Shown here piece by piece: positions 36,001-43,148 of a DNA stretch of 64,000 nt (position 1 is the first letter of the stretch; each line of letters opens with the position of its first letter). The notes under the pieces are model-generated. The model was not told the DNA's origin. It saw only the letters and a program-made list of their open reading frames with translations, and did not search any database. This DNA comes from Myxococcales bacterium (lineage in GTDB: Bacteria; Lernaellota; Lernaellaia; Lernaellales; Lernaellaceae), in NCBI GenBank assembly GCA_012517325.1, contig JAAYVF010000012.1:17068-81067 (forward strand). Reading direction: 5' to 3'. The position numbers were made by a program, and so were the translations under genes.

Positions 36001-37582
36001 TGCCGGTGATCGGCACGTCGTCGAGGTAAACGGCGACGTTATCCGCGTTATCCACGCGGTCCAGGTCGACGTCGATATCGATCACGTAGGTATTGTAGGT
36101 GCCGCCGTTGAGCGGCGAATGGATCGTGATGATCGGAACGGCCGGGATGCATTCGTCGTTTGCTTCGACGCATTCCTCGAGATCGTTGCAGGGATCGCCG
36201 GTGTGCGAGCAGGCGTTGAGATCCTCGTCGCAGAACTCGTCGCCGGTGCACCACAGATTATCGGTCGGGCAGGAAGGCGCGTTGCGGTGCCCGCAGGAAT
36301 CGCTGTTCTCGTTGCAGAACTCCGTGCCGTTGCAGTAGAGCGTGTCGTCCGGGCAACTGGGCACGTTGCGCACGTCGCAACGATCGACGGTTTCGTTGCA
36401 ATATTCCTCGCCGTCGCAATACAGGTTGTTGCTCGGGCAACTGGGAACATTGCGGGTTTTGCATTGATCGGCCAATTCGTCGCAGTATTCCTCGCCGTTG
36501 CAGTAGAGGGTATCGGACGGGCAAGGATTACCGGCATGGACCGAGCAGGTGCCGCCCAGGCAACTATCGGCGCCGTTGCAGAAGGTCCCGTCGCCGCAGG
36601 TATTGCCGTCGTTATCGGTCCAGTCGAGATCGTTTTCGGACACATCGCAAATCAGGCAAGCGTTGAAGGGATCGACGGTTCCGTCGTCGTAACAGACGGC
36701 GCCCCCGATCAGGCAGCCCTCACAGGTATCGCCGCATTCGTCATTGGCCTCGTCGCAGATCTGCAGAACACCGCAGGGAAAGCCCGTCGTTTCGCATTCC
36801 TCATCAAGGCCGTTGCAGCTTTCCTCGCCATTGCAGAATTGACCGTCGTCCGGGCAGGGATCGCCGGTGTGATCGCAGGCGTCGTCCGTTTCGTTGCAGA
36901 ATTCATCGCCGTTGCACCAGTCGCCGTCGTCCGCGCAATCCGGCTCGTTGACGACCTGACAGCCGTTGACCTCGTCGCAGGTTTCCTCGCCGTTGCAGAA
37001 CAAGCCGTCGTTCGGGCACGGCGACCCATCGTGTACTGTGCAATTGCCGGCGGCGCAGAAATCGTCGCCGTTGCAGACGAGGCCGTCATCGCACAACGCG
37101 CCGTTATGATAGGACCAGGAATCGGTCGATTGGGTGATGTCGCAGATCAGGCAGATATTGTCCGGATTGGTTTGGCTGTCCGCGTAGCATTCGCCGTCGA
37201 TGTTGCAATCGCACGGCGTATTGTCATCGTTATCGTCGTTATCGTCGTTGTCGTCGTTGTCGTCGTTATCGTCGTTGTCGTCATCATCGTCGTCATCGTC
37301 GTCATCATCGTCGTCGTCATCGTCGTCGTCATCGTCGCCGGTGTCGTTGTCGTCATCATCGTCACCGGAATCGTCGTCCCCGGCGTCGTCGTCGCCGGCG
37401 TCATCGTCGCCGGCATCGTCATCATTGCCCCCGCCGTTATCGTCGTCGCCGGGCAACGGGGTTTCGCCGCCTTCTGTCCGATCGGTAAAATCAGCTTGTT
37501 TCTCGGAACCGCCGCAGCCGGTCATCCCGACGGCAACCAACATGGCGATTAACAGGACTACCACGACATAATGACGTTTCAT
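33047..37582 (-). CDS. Giant secreted lipoprotein: Asp linker, Cys-rich repeats, Ig-like domains, possible TULIP-like C domain
   Basis: About 1,511 residues. The lipobox is GMTGC followed by GGS. Residues about 45-125 form an Asp-rich linker, and residues about 125-480 form a Cys-rich region with repeats of the type CPxDxLYCNGxEYCNE. Five to seven Ig/PKD-like beta domains follow (about 490-1020). The C-terminal 500 residues contain DELINWFEDVVREVIEWV and a later block of alternating hydrophobic strands, which reminded me of lipid-binding TULIP (BPI/LBP) domains; this part is a weak inference. I set the start at ATG 37580-37582, with GGGGAG eight bases upstream. It is probably a surface adhesin or binding protein. 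Confidence 0.72.
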   Translation of the reverse strand: MKRHYVVVVLLIAMLVAVGMTGCGGSEKQADFTDRTEGGETPLPGDDDNGGGNDDDAGDDDAGDDDAGDDDSGDDDDDNDTGDDDDDDDDDDDDDDDDDDDDNDDNDDNDDNDDNDDNDDNTPCDCNIDGECYADSQTNPDNICLICDITQSTDSWSYHNGALCDDGLVCNGDDFCAAGNCTVHDGSPCPNDGLFCNGEETCDEVNGCQVVNEPDCADDGDWCNGDEFCNETDDACDHTGDPCPDDGQFCNGEESCNGLDEECETTGFPCGVLQICDEANDECGDTCEGCLIGGAVCYDDGTVDPFNACLICDVSENDLDWTDNDGNTCGDGTFCNGADSCLGGTCSVHAGNPCPSDTLYCNGEEYCDELADQCKTRNVPSCPSNNLYCDGEEYCNETVDRCDVRNVPSCPDDTLYCNGTEFCNENSDSCGHRNAPSCPTDNLWCTGDEFCDEDLNACSHTGDPCNDLEECVEANDECIPAVPIITIHSPLNGGTYNTYVIDIDVDLDRVDNADNVAVYLDDVPITGILTVTTTIISGQLNAATGGSHTVLVEASNAAGSASAHATFLINKPWVRVNTPQTGDLFYSTTIDVDADYGNCSNCSVTVTLDELDISGYLSIYGGNILGAMENVSEGSHAMTFRAQSSKGDVAEVTSYFEVELIQPHIEMTLSRTVINTGQYVDVYYTFYDENGEPQTVPITILTNPATGTVINGSRIYFYNPGLFLVSVSTEYGSYGHIEASNYVFVNSSQAVSLTLDVDPDEITIGQSVIVTPHVRDGNGNEITYMQVGYSVDPPYGAVINGNVITLSAAGLVTITGNVLGTDVYATAMVLVNPGAPYALNLYCDLPTVNVGESVNCSVEIVDASGNVLPDEPYYYTVFPNATIYGDTITFNAEGIYTITGHSSDHPALTDAVLVEVIDETFPGIVITNPQRAYYTNTDLYTDVTGYIYDVGLMEPGTTVRLNGTEIYYNGSTGDFGPERIWLQPGLNIIWVEVEDNEGNIARASTSVLAAYAEWPNDSWIQNALGLHLNSTGYNELTTIIGSYLEDINIKQIIMAQNPIFDERAEAWGVTIASARATVTDVEFSTPWVTMSPTAAGPINVTAGIEWLKVYFDIRCGIFSKNADGDKFYFTISGDVTVQNVSASSVATLSVNPTTHQIIVSMSPFNFNIGTFNFHIDNFPDELINWFEDVVREVIEWVIEGQLDAAIPPLIQDVFNSLPMSFSIPVENPVNHQVVEFNFAGQPASIIPSNGGTSIWMNGRTMVGTINPAVRPFNGSLRTGGNLPNLGVHPDGFPFGISFGLNDDMFNQLLYQVYRAGMLHLDMPDALNACAAPFYTLFPDICDYYQVGSNPVYLDLKIRPQLPPVIKVNASKAGTLTTSVQIGDMFMYLTTDVDGDPETVLNLAVSTKIPTIISHNGSDGTLDVSFGTPTVYVDTVDNPLALPENLFEGIGPILVSFLLPIINDAISGFSFPNFVISGDEYVIALNTLAYLGSTMDFIGLFGDIWFVPPKEW
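36190..36525 (-). repeat. Four tandem 28-residue Cys-rich repeats (84-bp period)
   Basis: Consecutive units start at the Cys of CPSDTLYC, CPSNNLYC, CPDDTLYC and CPTDNLWC. Each has four Cys at fixed positions and a conserved CNGEEYC-like core. The spacing is close to 28 residues, and earlier, more degenerate copies precede them in the protein. Confidence 0.8.
37221..37460 (-). repeat. Asp/Asn codon tract of the giant lipoprotein linker
   Basis: Low-complexity GAC/GAT/AAC tract containing repeated DDDAG units (AGDDDAGDDD) and a longer run of Asp. It sits directly after the lipobox region. Confidence 0.9.
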
Positions 37583-37779
37583 TGCTGATCTCCCCATAAG
37601 AAAGCTACACGCATCCCATTGGTTACCCTATCCGGTTCAAAATCAGAAGTCAAATGTCCGGCGGCGATTCAATCAAAAATAATCAGTTTCATTTATCCGG
37701 GATTTGTCCGTTTGAGGGTCAACGCCAATCAAGCCTGCCGGGAATGAAAACTCGGCAACCACTCGCGAGCGGCGTCGGG

Positions 37780-38601
37780 TCATTGCGGGGAACGAATATT
37801 GAGATTCTGATCAAACGGCAGATTTTGCAAAGAAAAATCGCCGGAATAGAGAAGCGTTTTGATTTGTTTGTCGGTCCCGTGCGCCAGGTACAATTTTGCC
37901 GCGATGATTTCGTAATCGGTGTGACCCATGAATTCCCCGCGGCGGAAGTAATCGCGTTCCAAAATTTTCATGTTTTGGTGCAGATAACTGGAAACGCTGA
38001 TCTGGTGCTGCTCGGGACTGGCCTGAAAGTTGATGGGATTGGCCAGCCAAAAACCGACGGCCTGACTCATTTGTCCGCGTACGCGGTCCCCGGTATAGGC
38101 TTCAGATAACTGAACCCCACCGCCCTTCACCCCTCGATTGATCGCAAAGATCCACAAGTCATTGTTCAATTTGCGGACCTGCATGAATTCCATGGTATTC
38201 AGGTCCTGTTTGCCGTAGGGGGTGTTCCATTTGTAGTTCGTCCACAAACCGGGGATTTGACGCGGGCTGACATTGCCGCTCTCATCGGGCTTGAGCGGCA
38301 TGTTGCGGCTGACCGCGTCGAGCAGGCAGGCGTTATAGAAATTGAGCCAATAGGCCAGTTTCTGATCGAGGGTCCAGTTGACGATTTCATCGGCGGAAAC
38401 AGATCCGAGGTCATCCAGATACTTTTCCAACGGACCGCGCGCCTGGGACAGGCTTTGGTAATCCACCAGCCCGTCCTTCACGTAGGCGCGCAGAATTTTC
38501 GTGAACTGGGTGTGCTGATGATCGAACGGTTCGCCAGCCGCCACTGGTAACGCCAGGAGAATGATCCCCGCCAGAACCGCCCACAACGCATGTTTGCTCA
38601 T
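37780..38601 (-). CDS. DUF547 protein, exported
   Basis: About 273 residues. A signal sequence (ending near ALPVAAG) precedes a DUF547 domain, recognised by the conserved block KLAYWLNFYNACLLDAV and by FAINRGVKGGG. DUF547 proteins are widespread and have no established activity. I set the start at the ATG at 38599-38601 because GGGGAG precedes it and the signal peptide follows directly. It lies downstream of the tpiA terminator, so it is a separate transcription unit. Confidence 0.75.
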   Translation of the reverse strand: MSKHALWAVLAGIILLALPVAAGEPFDHQHTQFTKILRAYVKDGLVDYQSLSQARGPLEKYLDDLGSVSADEIVNWTLDQKLAYWLNFYNACLLDAVSRNMPLKPDESGNVSPRQIPGLWTNYKWNTPYGKQDLNTMEFMQVRKLNNDLWIFAINRGVKGGGVQLSEAYTGDRVRGQMSQAVGFWLANPINFQASPEQHQISVSSYLHQNMKILERDYFRRGEFMGHTDYEIIAAKLYLAHGTDKQIKTLLYSGDFSLQNLPFDQNLNIRSPQ

Positions 38602-38685
38602 CGCTGTCTCCCCGCCTTCCGGCGCCCCGGTTCGCATCGGTAGCACGGCTAACAAAAAATCCGGCGGCTGACAAGTGGATAAATC

Positions 38686-38720
38686 AAAACGGCGGCGAAT
38701 CGGTCATCCGCCGCCGTTTT
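38686..38720 (-). terminator. Terminator after tpiA
   Basis: AAAACGGCGGC (38686-38696) is complementary to GCCGCCGTTTT (38710-38720), separated by 13 bases. The hairpin is symmetric and could act on either strand. Confidence 0.6.
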
Positions 38721-38736
38721 GAATTTTTCGGCCGTA

Positions 38737-39495
38737 TTAGGACAAAAATTTCACGATCCGGGCGAACCCGTCGGCCTTGAGCGCCGCCCCGCCGACCAAT
38801 GCGCCGTCGATATCGGGTTTCGCCATCAGTTCGTCGACGTTGTCGGGTTTCACCGAGCCGCCGTACTGAATCCGCGTCGCCTCGGCACGCGCCGGGCCGA
38901 AAGCCTCGGCCAGCCGGCCGCGAATGAAAGCGTGCACTTCCTGGGCCTGTTCGGGGGTCGCCGTCTTGCCGGTGCCGATCGCCCAAACGGGTTCGTAGGC
39001 GATGACCAGGGTTGCCAATTCGTCGGCGTTGAATCCCGCCAGCCCTTCGGCCAATTGCGTTTCGACCACCTGGAAGGTCCGGTTCGCCTCGCGCTGTTCG
39101 AGCGTTTCGCCGAGGCAATAAATCGGGGTCAAACCGGCCACCAAAGCCGCTTGAATCTTCGCCCGACAACTCTGATTGGTCTCGCCGAAGTACTGCCGCC
39201 GTTCGCTGTGTCCGATCGTCACGTACTGGCAGCCGGCGTCCTTGATCATCGGCATCGAAATTTCGCCGGTAAAAGCGCCCTTCGGCTCCCAATGGCCGTT
39301 TTGCGCGCCCAGGCCGATCCGCGTTCCGGCAATCGCGCCGTGCACCGCGGCCAGTGCCGTGAAAGGCGGAATGAGCACCACGTCGCGATCGGTGAGCTCG
39401 CCGACTTCCTTGGCCAAAGCGCCGGCGAGTTGGATCGCTTCGCCGGTCAGCATATGCATTTTCCAGTTTCCCGCTAAAATAGGTCTGCGCGTCAT
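38737..39495 (-). CDS. tpiA: Triosephosphate isomerase
   Basis: 252 residues, normal length. It interconverts dihydroxyacetone phosphate and glyceraldehyde 3-phosphate in the cytoplasm. GNWKMH (Lys), GHSERRQYFGET (His), AYEPVWAIGTGKTA (catalytic Glu) and GGSVKPDN (phosphate loop) are all present. It is the third gene of a gap-pgk-tpiA operon and follows pgk by 47 bases. Confidence 0.96.
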   Translation of the reverse strand: MTRRPILAGNWKMHMLTGEAIQLAGALAKEVGELTDRDVVLIPPFTALAAVHGAIAGTRIGLGAQNGHWEPKGAFTGEISMPMIKDAGCQYVTIGHSERRQYFGETNQSCRAKIQAALVAGLTPIYCLGETLEQREANRTFQVVETQLAEGLAGFNADELATLVIAYEPVWAIGTGKTATPEQAQEVHAFIRGRLAEAFGPARAEATRIQYGGSVKPDNVDELMAKPDIDGALVGGAALKADGFARIVKFLS

Positions 39496-39542
39496 GCTGT
39501 TTTCCTCTATCGGGCGAATGAATGAATCATCGCCGGGTGATG

Positions 39543-40724
39543 TTACGCTTCGAGCGCCACGATGCCGGGCAGTTTCTTGCCTTCCAGCAATTCGAGGCTG
39601 GCGCCGCCGCCGGTGGAGATGTGGCTGATCTTCTCGGCTACGCCGGCTTTCTTGACCGCGCTGACCGAATCGCCGCCGCCGACCACCGAAACCGCGTTGC
39701 TTTCCGCGATGGCCTCGGCGACCGCAAACGTTCCGGCCGCGAACTGTTTGTTTTCGAAAACGCCCATCGGGCCGTTCCAGACAATCGTCTTGGCCAGGCG
39801 CAACGCGGCGCCGAAGAGGCGGATCGTCTCCGGGCCGATATCCAAACCCATCATGTCGGCCGGGAAATTGGCGTTGGTGACGATGCGCACGGCCGCTTCC
39901 GGAGTGTTCTCGGCGGCCACCAGGTGATCGAGCGGCAGGAGGATTTTCACGCCGCGTTTTTCAGCCCGGTCCAGCACTTCGCGGCAGTAATCGACACGCC
40001 CGCCTTCGAGCAGGCTCTTGCCGATCTCGTAACCCTTCGCTTTGAGGAAGGTATAGGCCATGCCGCCGCCGATGATCAGGCCGTCAACCTTGTCCAGCAG
40101 GTTTTCCACGACGCCGATCTTGTCGCTGACTTTCGCGCCGCCCAGCACGGCCCAGAAGGGGCGGTTCGGGTCGGCCAGCGCTTCTTGGAGGTAGCGCAAT
40201 TCCTTGCGCATCAAGAGCCCGGCGCCCTTTTCCTTGACCATCCGCGGCAACGCATCGATCGTGGCGTGAGCACGGTGACAGGAGCCGAAGGCGTCATTGA
40301 TGTAAACGTCGGTGATTTCGGCCAATTTGGCGGCGAATTCCGGGTCGTTTTCGGTTTCGCGCGGGTCGAAGCGCACGTTTTCCAGCAACAGCACTTCGCC
40401 TTCTTTCAACTGATTGGCAACCACTTTCACGCCGTCCGAAATCACGTCCGGCGCCATGATGACCTTGCGGTCGATCAACTCGGCCAGCCGCTCGGCCACC
40501 GGCAACAACGAGGAGCCCTCTTCGCGCTTGCCCTTGGGACGGCCCAAGTGGCTGGCGATGATCAACCGGCCGCCCTTGCGAAGAATTTGGCGGATCGTCG
40601 GTAACACGGCTTGAATGCGCGTATCGTCGGTGATTTTGCCTTCTTTGATCGGCACATTGAGGTCCGCCCGCAAAAAGACCCGTTTGCCTTCGAACTCGAA
40701 TTCGTCAACGTATTTGATTGCCAT
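39543..40724 (-). CDS. pgk: Phosphoglycerate kinase
   Basis: 393 residues, normal length. It transfers phosphate from 1,3-bisphosphoglycerate to [22 protein letters not shown] near the N terminus, the hinge-region motifs and the nucleotide-binding [13 protein letters not shown] near the C terminus are conserved. Its ATG lies 20 bases inside the end of gap, and a purine-rich ribosome site (GGAAGAGGAAC) lies within the gap reading frame. Confidence 0.96.
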   Translation of the reverse strand: MAIKYVDEFEFEGKRVFLRADLNVPIKEGKITDDTRIQAVLPTIRQILRKGGRLIIASHLGRPKGKREEGSSLLPVAERLAELIDRKVIMAPDVISDGVKVVANQLKEGEVLLLENVRFDPRETENDPEFAAKLAEITDVYINDAFGSCHRAHATIDALPRMVKEKGAGLLMRKELRYLQEALADPNRPFWAVLGGAKVSDKIGVVENLLDKVDGLIIGGGMAYTFLKAKGYEIGKSLLEGGRVDYCREVLDRAEKRGVKILLPLDHLVAAENTPEAAVRIVTNANFPADMMGLDIGPETIRLFGAALRLAKTIVWNGPMGVFENKQFAAGTFAVAEAIAESNAVSVVGGGDSVSAVKKAGVAEKISHISTGGGASLELLEGKKLPGIVALEA

Positions 40725-41772
40725 GTTCCTCTTCCTTTTCCAGTGTGATCATGAACTTGAGCAGGTCAACCAGACGGGCGGCATAACCCGTCTCGTTGTC
40801 GTACCACAGCATTATCTTTGCCAGATGTCCAGGTTCGCCGTTGAGGTCGACGACCATTGTTCGCAAGGTGTCCATCGTCGCGCTGGCCGTCGAACCGTTG
40901 AAATCCATGGATACGACCGGATCGACGTTCAGGTCTAAAATACCGCGCAACTCGCCCGTGGCATAGCGACCCATTAAATCATTAATCTCTTTCGCGCCGG
41001 TTGTCTTGTCCAAGACCACATTTAAATCGGCCAGACTGACGTTCGGCGTCGGGACGCGAACCGATAAACCCTGCAAGCGCCCTTCCAGGCCCGGCAGCAC
41101 CAGACCGATCGCCTCGGTCGCGCCGGTAGTGGTAGGCACCATATTGACCGCCGCCGCGCGGGACCGGCCGAGATCCTCGTGCGGGCTGTCCACCAGCCGT
41201 TGATCGCGGGTATAGCTGTGAATGGTGGTGACCAGCCCTCCCCGGACGCCGAAATGCCGGTCCAGAATCATTAGAACCGGCGCCAGGCAATGGGTCGTGC
41301 AACTCGCATTGGACAGGCAATGATCGCTCGCCGGCCGGTAATCCGCGTGATTCACTCCCAGGACAAAGGCTTTGATTCGATTGCGATCTTCACGGCACGG
41401 ATTGGCCGAAAGCACAACTTTTTCGGCCCCGGCCGCGCGATGCGCCTCCAGGTCGGCGCGGCGGGTCAACCGGCCGGTCGCTTCCACCACTGCCCAGATA
41501 CCCAGGCGGTCCCAATGGAGATCCCGGGGTTGTGAAACATTGAAAACCGGGATTTCACGGTCGTTGACGACGATCCGGTCGATTTCGGCGCGAACCTTGC
41601 CCGGGAAACGGCCATGGACGGAATCGTATTTAAGCAGATGTGCCAGGCAGGCCGGAGAGGCCAGATCGTTGATCGCGGCGATTTGAAAGGCGTTTTCTTT
41701 TTCCGCCTGGCGGAAAAACGCACGCCCGATTCGGCCGAAGCCGTTAATGGCGATTTTCACGGTCATCATCAC
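40705..41772 (-). CDS. gap: Glyceraldehyde-3-phosphate dehydrogenase
   Basis: 355 residues. The NAD-binding stretch INGFGRIGR and the catalytic Cys158 in SNASCTTHCLAP are present; the usual TTNCLAP has His instead of Asn at residue 161. The C terminus is longer than typical and ends in [12 protein letters not shown]; these codons also carry the ribosome site of pgk. The start is taken as GTG 41772 because AGGGA (complement of 41782-41786) lies nine bases upstream; ATG codons at 41769 and 41766 are alternatives. It heads the glycolytic operon. Confidence 0.92.
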   Translation of the reverse strand: MMMTVKIAINGFGRIGRAFFRQAEKENAFQIAAINDLASPACLAHLLKYDSVHGRFPGKVRAEIDRIVVNDREIPVFNVSQPRDLHWDRLGIWAVVEATGRLTRRADLEAHRAAGAEKVVLSANPCREDRNRIKAFVLGVNHADYRPASDHCLSNASCTTHCLAPVLMILDRHFGVRGGLVTTIHSYTRDQRLVDSPHEDLGRSRAAAVNMVPTTTGATEAIGLVLPGLEGRLQGLSVRVPTPNVSLADLNVVLDKTTGAKEINDLMGRYATGELRGILDLNVDPVVSMDFNGSTASATMDTLRTMVVDLNGEPGHLAKIMLWYDNETGYAARLVDLLKFMITLEKEEEHGNQIR

Positions 41773-41892
41773 CTGGACCGGTCCCTGCCGGTCGCTGCCT
41801 TGCGCGGATCATAACCGGACTCGTGTCCGTGTCAACCAGGCAAGGGACAGCCCAGGCTTTTTCCAGGTTCTTGGAATGACTTGGAACTTCTT

Positions 41893-43008
41893 TCAGTTTT
41901 GCGGAACGCCCCAAATCCGGACGATCGTGTCGCCGCCCGTCGACTCATAAAGCCCGCCGCCCGTGGCGACCAACCGCCCGTCGGGAGAAAGGTCGACCGC
42001 CCAGACCGGCGAAGTGTGGCCGGTAAGTTGCGCCAGGACCGCCCCGCTTTGCGCGTCGAACAAATCAACGGGAAAAATTTCGCCGGTGGCGACAAGCACA
42101 TCGTTGCCCAGCGACCAGGCAATTCCGCGGGTCCAGGAATCGCCGTGTTTCATCCGCAAAGTCTCGGTGTAGGTGGAGGTGTTCCAAAGCCGGAGATAAC
42201 TGTCCTGCCCCGCCGCGGCCAGCAATTGACCATCGTTTGACCAGGCCAGACCGTTGATGTCGTTCCGCGCGGTTGTGTCGGCCCGGATTTCCGCCAGTTG
42301 TTCCCAATTGGCCGTATTCCATAAAACGATGGCGTAATTGATGCCTCCCGAGGCCAACGTCGCGCCGTCGGGCGAGAAGCGCAGGGAAATGATTTCGGTG
42401 GAAAGGCCGCCCGTGGTGTTGGATGCGAATTCGTCGGTAAAGGACCCGGACTCCACGTCGAAAAGGCTGATCCAGCCGTCGATCCGTCCCACCGCGATCG
42501 TGTCGCCATCCAGCGACCAGGCCACCGCGTAAGCGGCGGATTCCTCGAGTGTCAAATTCTGGTTGAGCGCCGCCGAGGCGATGTCCCAAAGATAAAAATT
42601 GCCGTCGAGATCGACGGAGGCCAATCGCGCCCCGTCGGGCGACCAGGAAACGCCCCAGACGCTGCCGGTATGCCCGGTCAGAACCGTGGCGGTCCAGGCG
42701 ATCGCGTCCCAGACGCGAATGTCGCGATCCGCGCCGGCCGTCGCCAGATAGGCGCCATCGGGCGACCAGCCGAGGGTATAGATACCTCCGGTATGACCGC
42801 TTAGTTCCTGCAGCAATTGAACCTGCGACGCGTTGTCGGCGTCGATTACCGCATAGGCTTCACCGTTGTCGTCGTTGTCGTCGTTGTCGTCGTCGGTTTC
42901 GTTATCGTTTGAATCATCGTTGTCGTCATCGTCGCCGCAACTGGTGAAAAATAAGGAAGTGGACAGCAATAAAGTCAGAATAAATGCCGCGAAAAGCCGT
43001 TTATTCAT
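41893..43008 (-). CDS. WD40-repeat lipoprotein with Asp linker
   Basis: 371 residues. The lipobox is FTSC followed immediately by GDDDDNDD and about 25 further Asp/Asn/Glu residues. The rest is a beta-propeller of about seven WD40 blades, with the recurring pattern WSPDGxxLA ... D-x-x-V/L-W (for example SPDGAYLATAGADRDIRVWD). A scaffold or binding role at the outer membrane or periplasm is likely; no partner is suggested by the neighbours. AAAGG precedes the ATG. Confidence 0.78.
   Translation of the reverse strand: MNKRLFAAFILTLLLSTSLFFTSCGDDDDNDDSNDNETDDDNDDNDDNGEAYAVIDADNASQVQLLQELSGHTGGIYTLGWSPDGAYLATAGADRDIRVWDAIAWTATVLTGHTGSVWGVSWSPDGARLASVDLDGNFYLWDIASAALNQNLTLEESAAYAVAWSLDGDTIAVGRIDGWISLFDVESGSFTDEFASNTTGGLSTEIISLRFSPDGATLASGGINYAIVLWNTANWEQLAEIRADTTARNDINGLAWSNDGQLLAAAGQDSYLRLWNTSTYTETLRMKHGDSWTRGIAWSLGNDVLVATGEIFPVDLFDAQSGAVLAQLTGHTSPVWAVDLSPDGRLVATGGGLYESTGGDTIVRIWGVPQN
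42863..42936 (-). repeat. Asp/Asn codon tract of the WD40 lipoprotein linker
   Basis: GAC/AAC trinucleotide tract directly after the lipid-anchor Cys codon of the WD40 lipoprotein. Confidence 0.85.
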
Positions 43009-43148
43009 AAACGTTCGCCTTTCTGTAGTTCGCTATCGGGGCATTGATTTATCGAGCGGGATTTGACTTTTTCAGAATATCTCGCGATTAGAGAAGTTGC
43101 AAACGAGCCACCGGTCGATCCCGCCTGAGAGTGAAGGGATGTTATTTC

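Noticed and set aside
36190..36525. CRISPR-like tandem array
   Set aside because: The 84-base repeats are in frame, contiguous without spacers, and encode a Cys-rich protein repeat.
37147..37425. Met/Thr-rich frame overlapping the giant lipoprotein linker
   Set aside because: Another reading frame of the same trinucleotide repeat; no evidence of coding.
38737..41772. Novel operon around the glycolytic genes
   Set aside because: gap-pgk-tpiA is a common and conserved gene order; only the gap/pgk overlap was worth noting.
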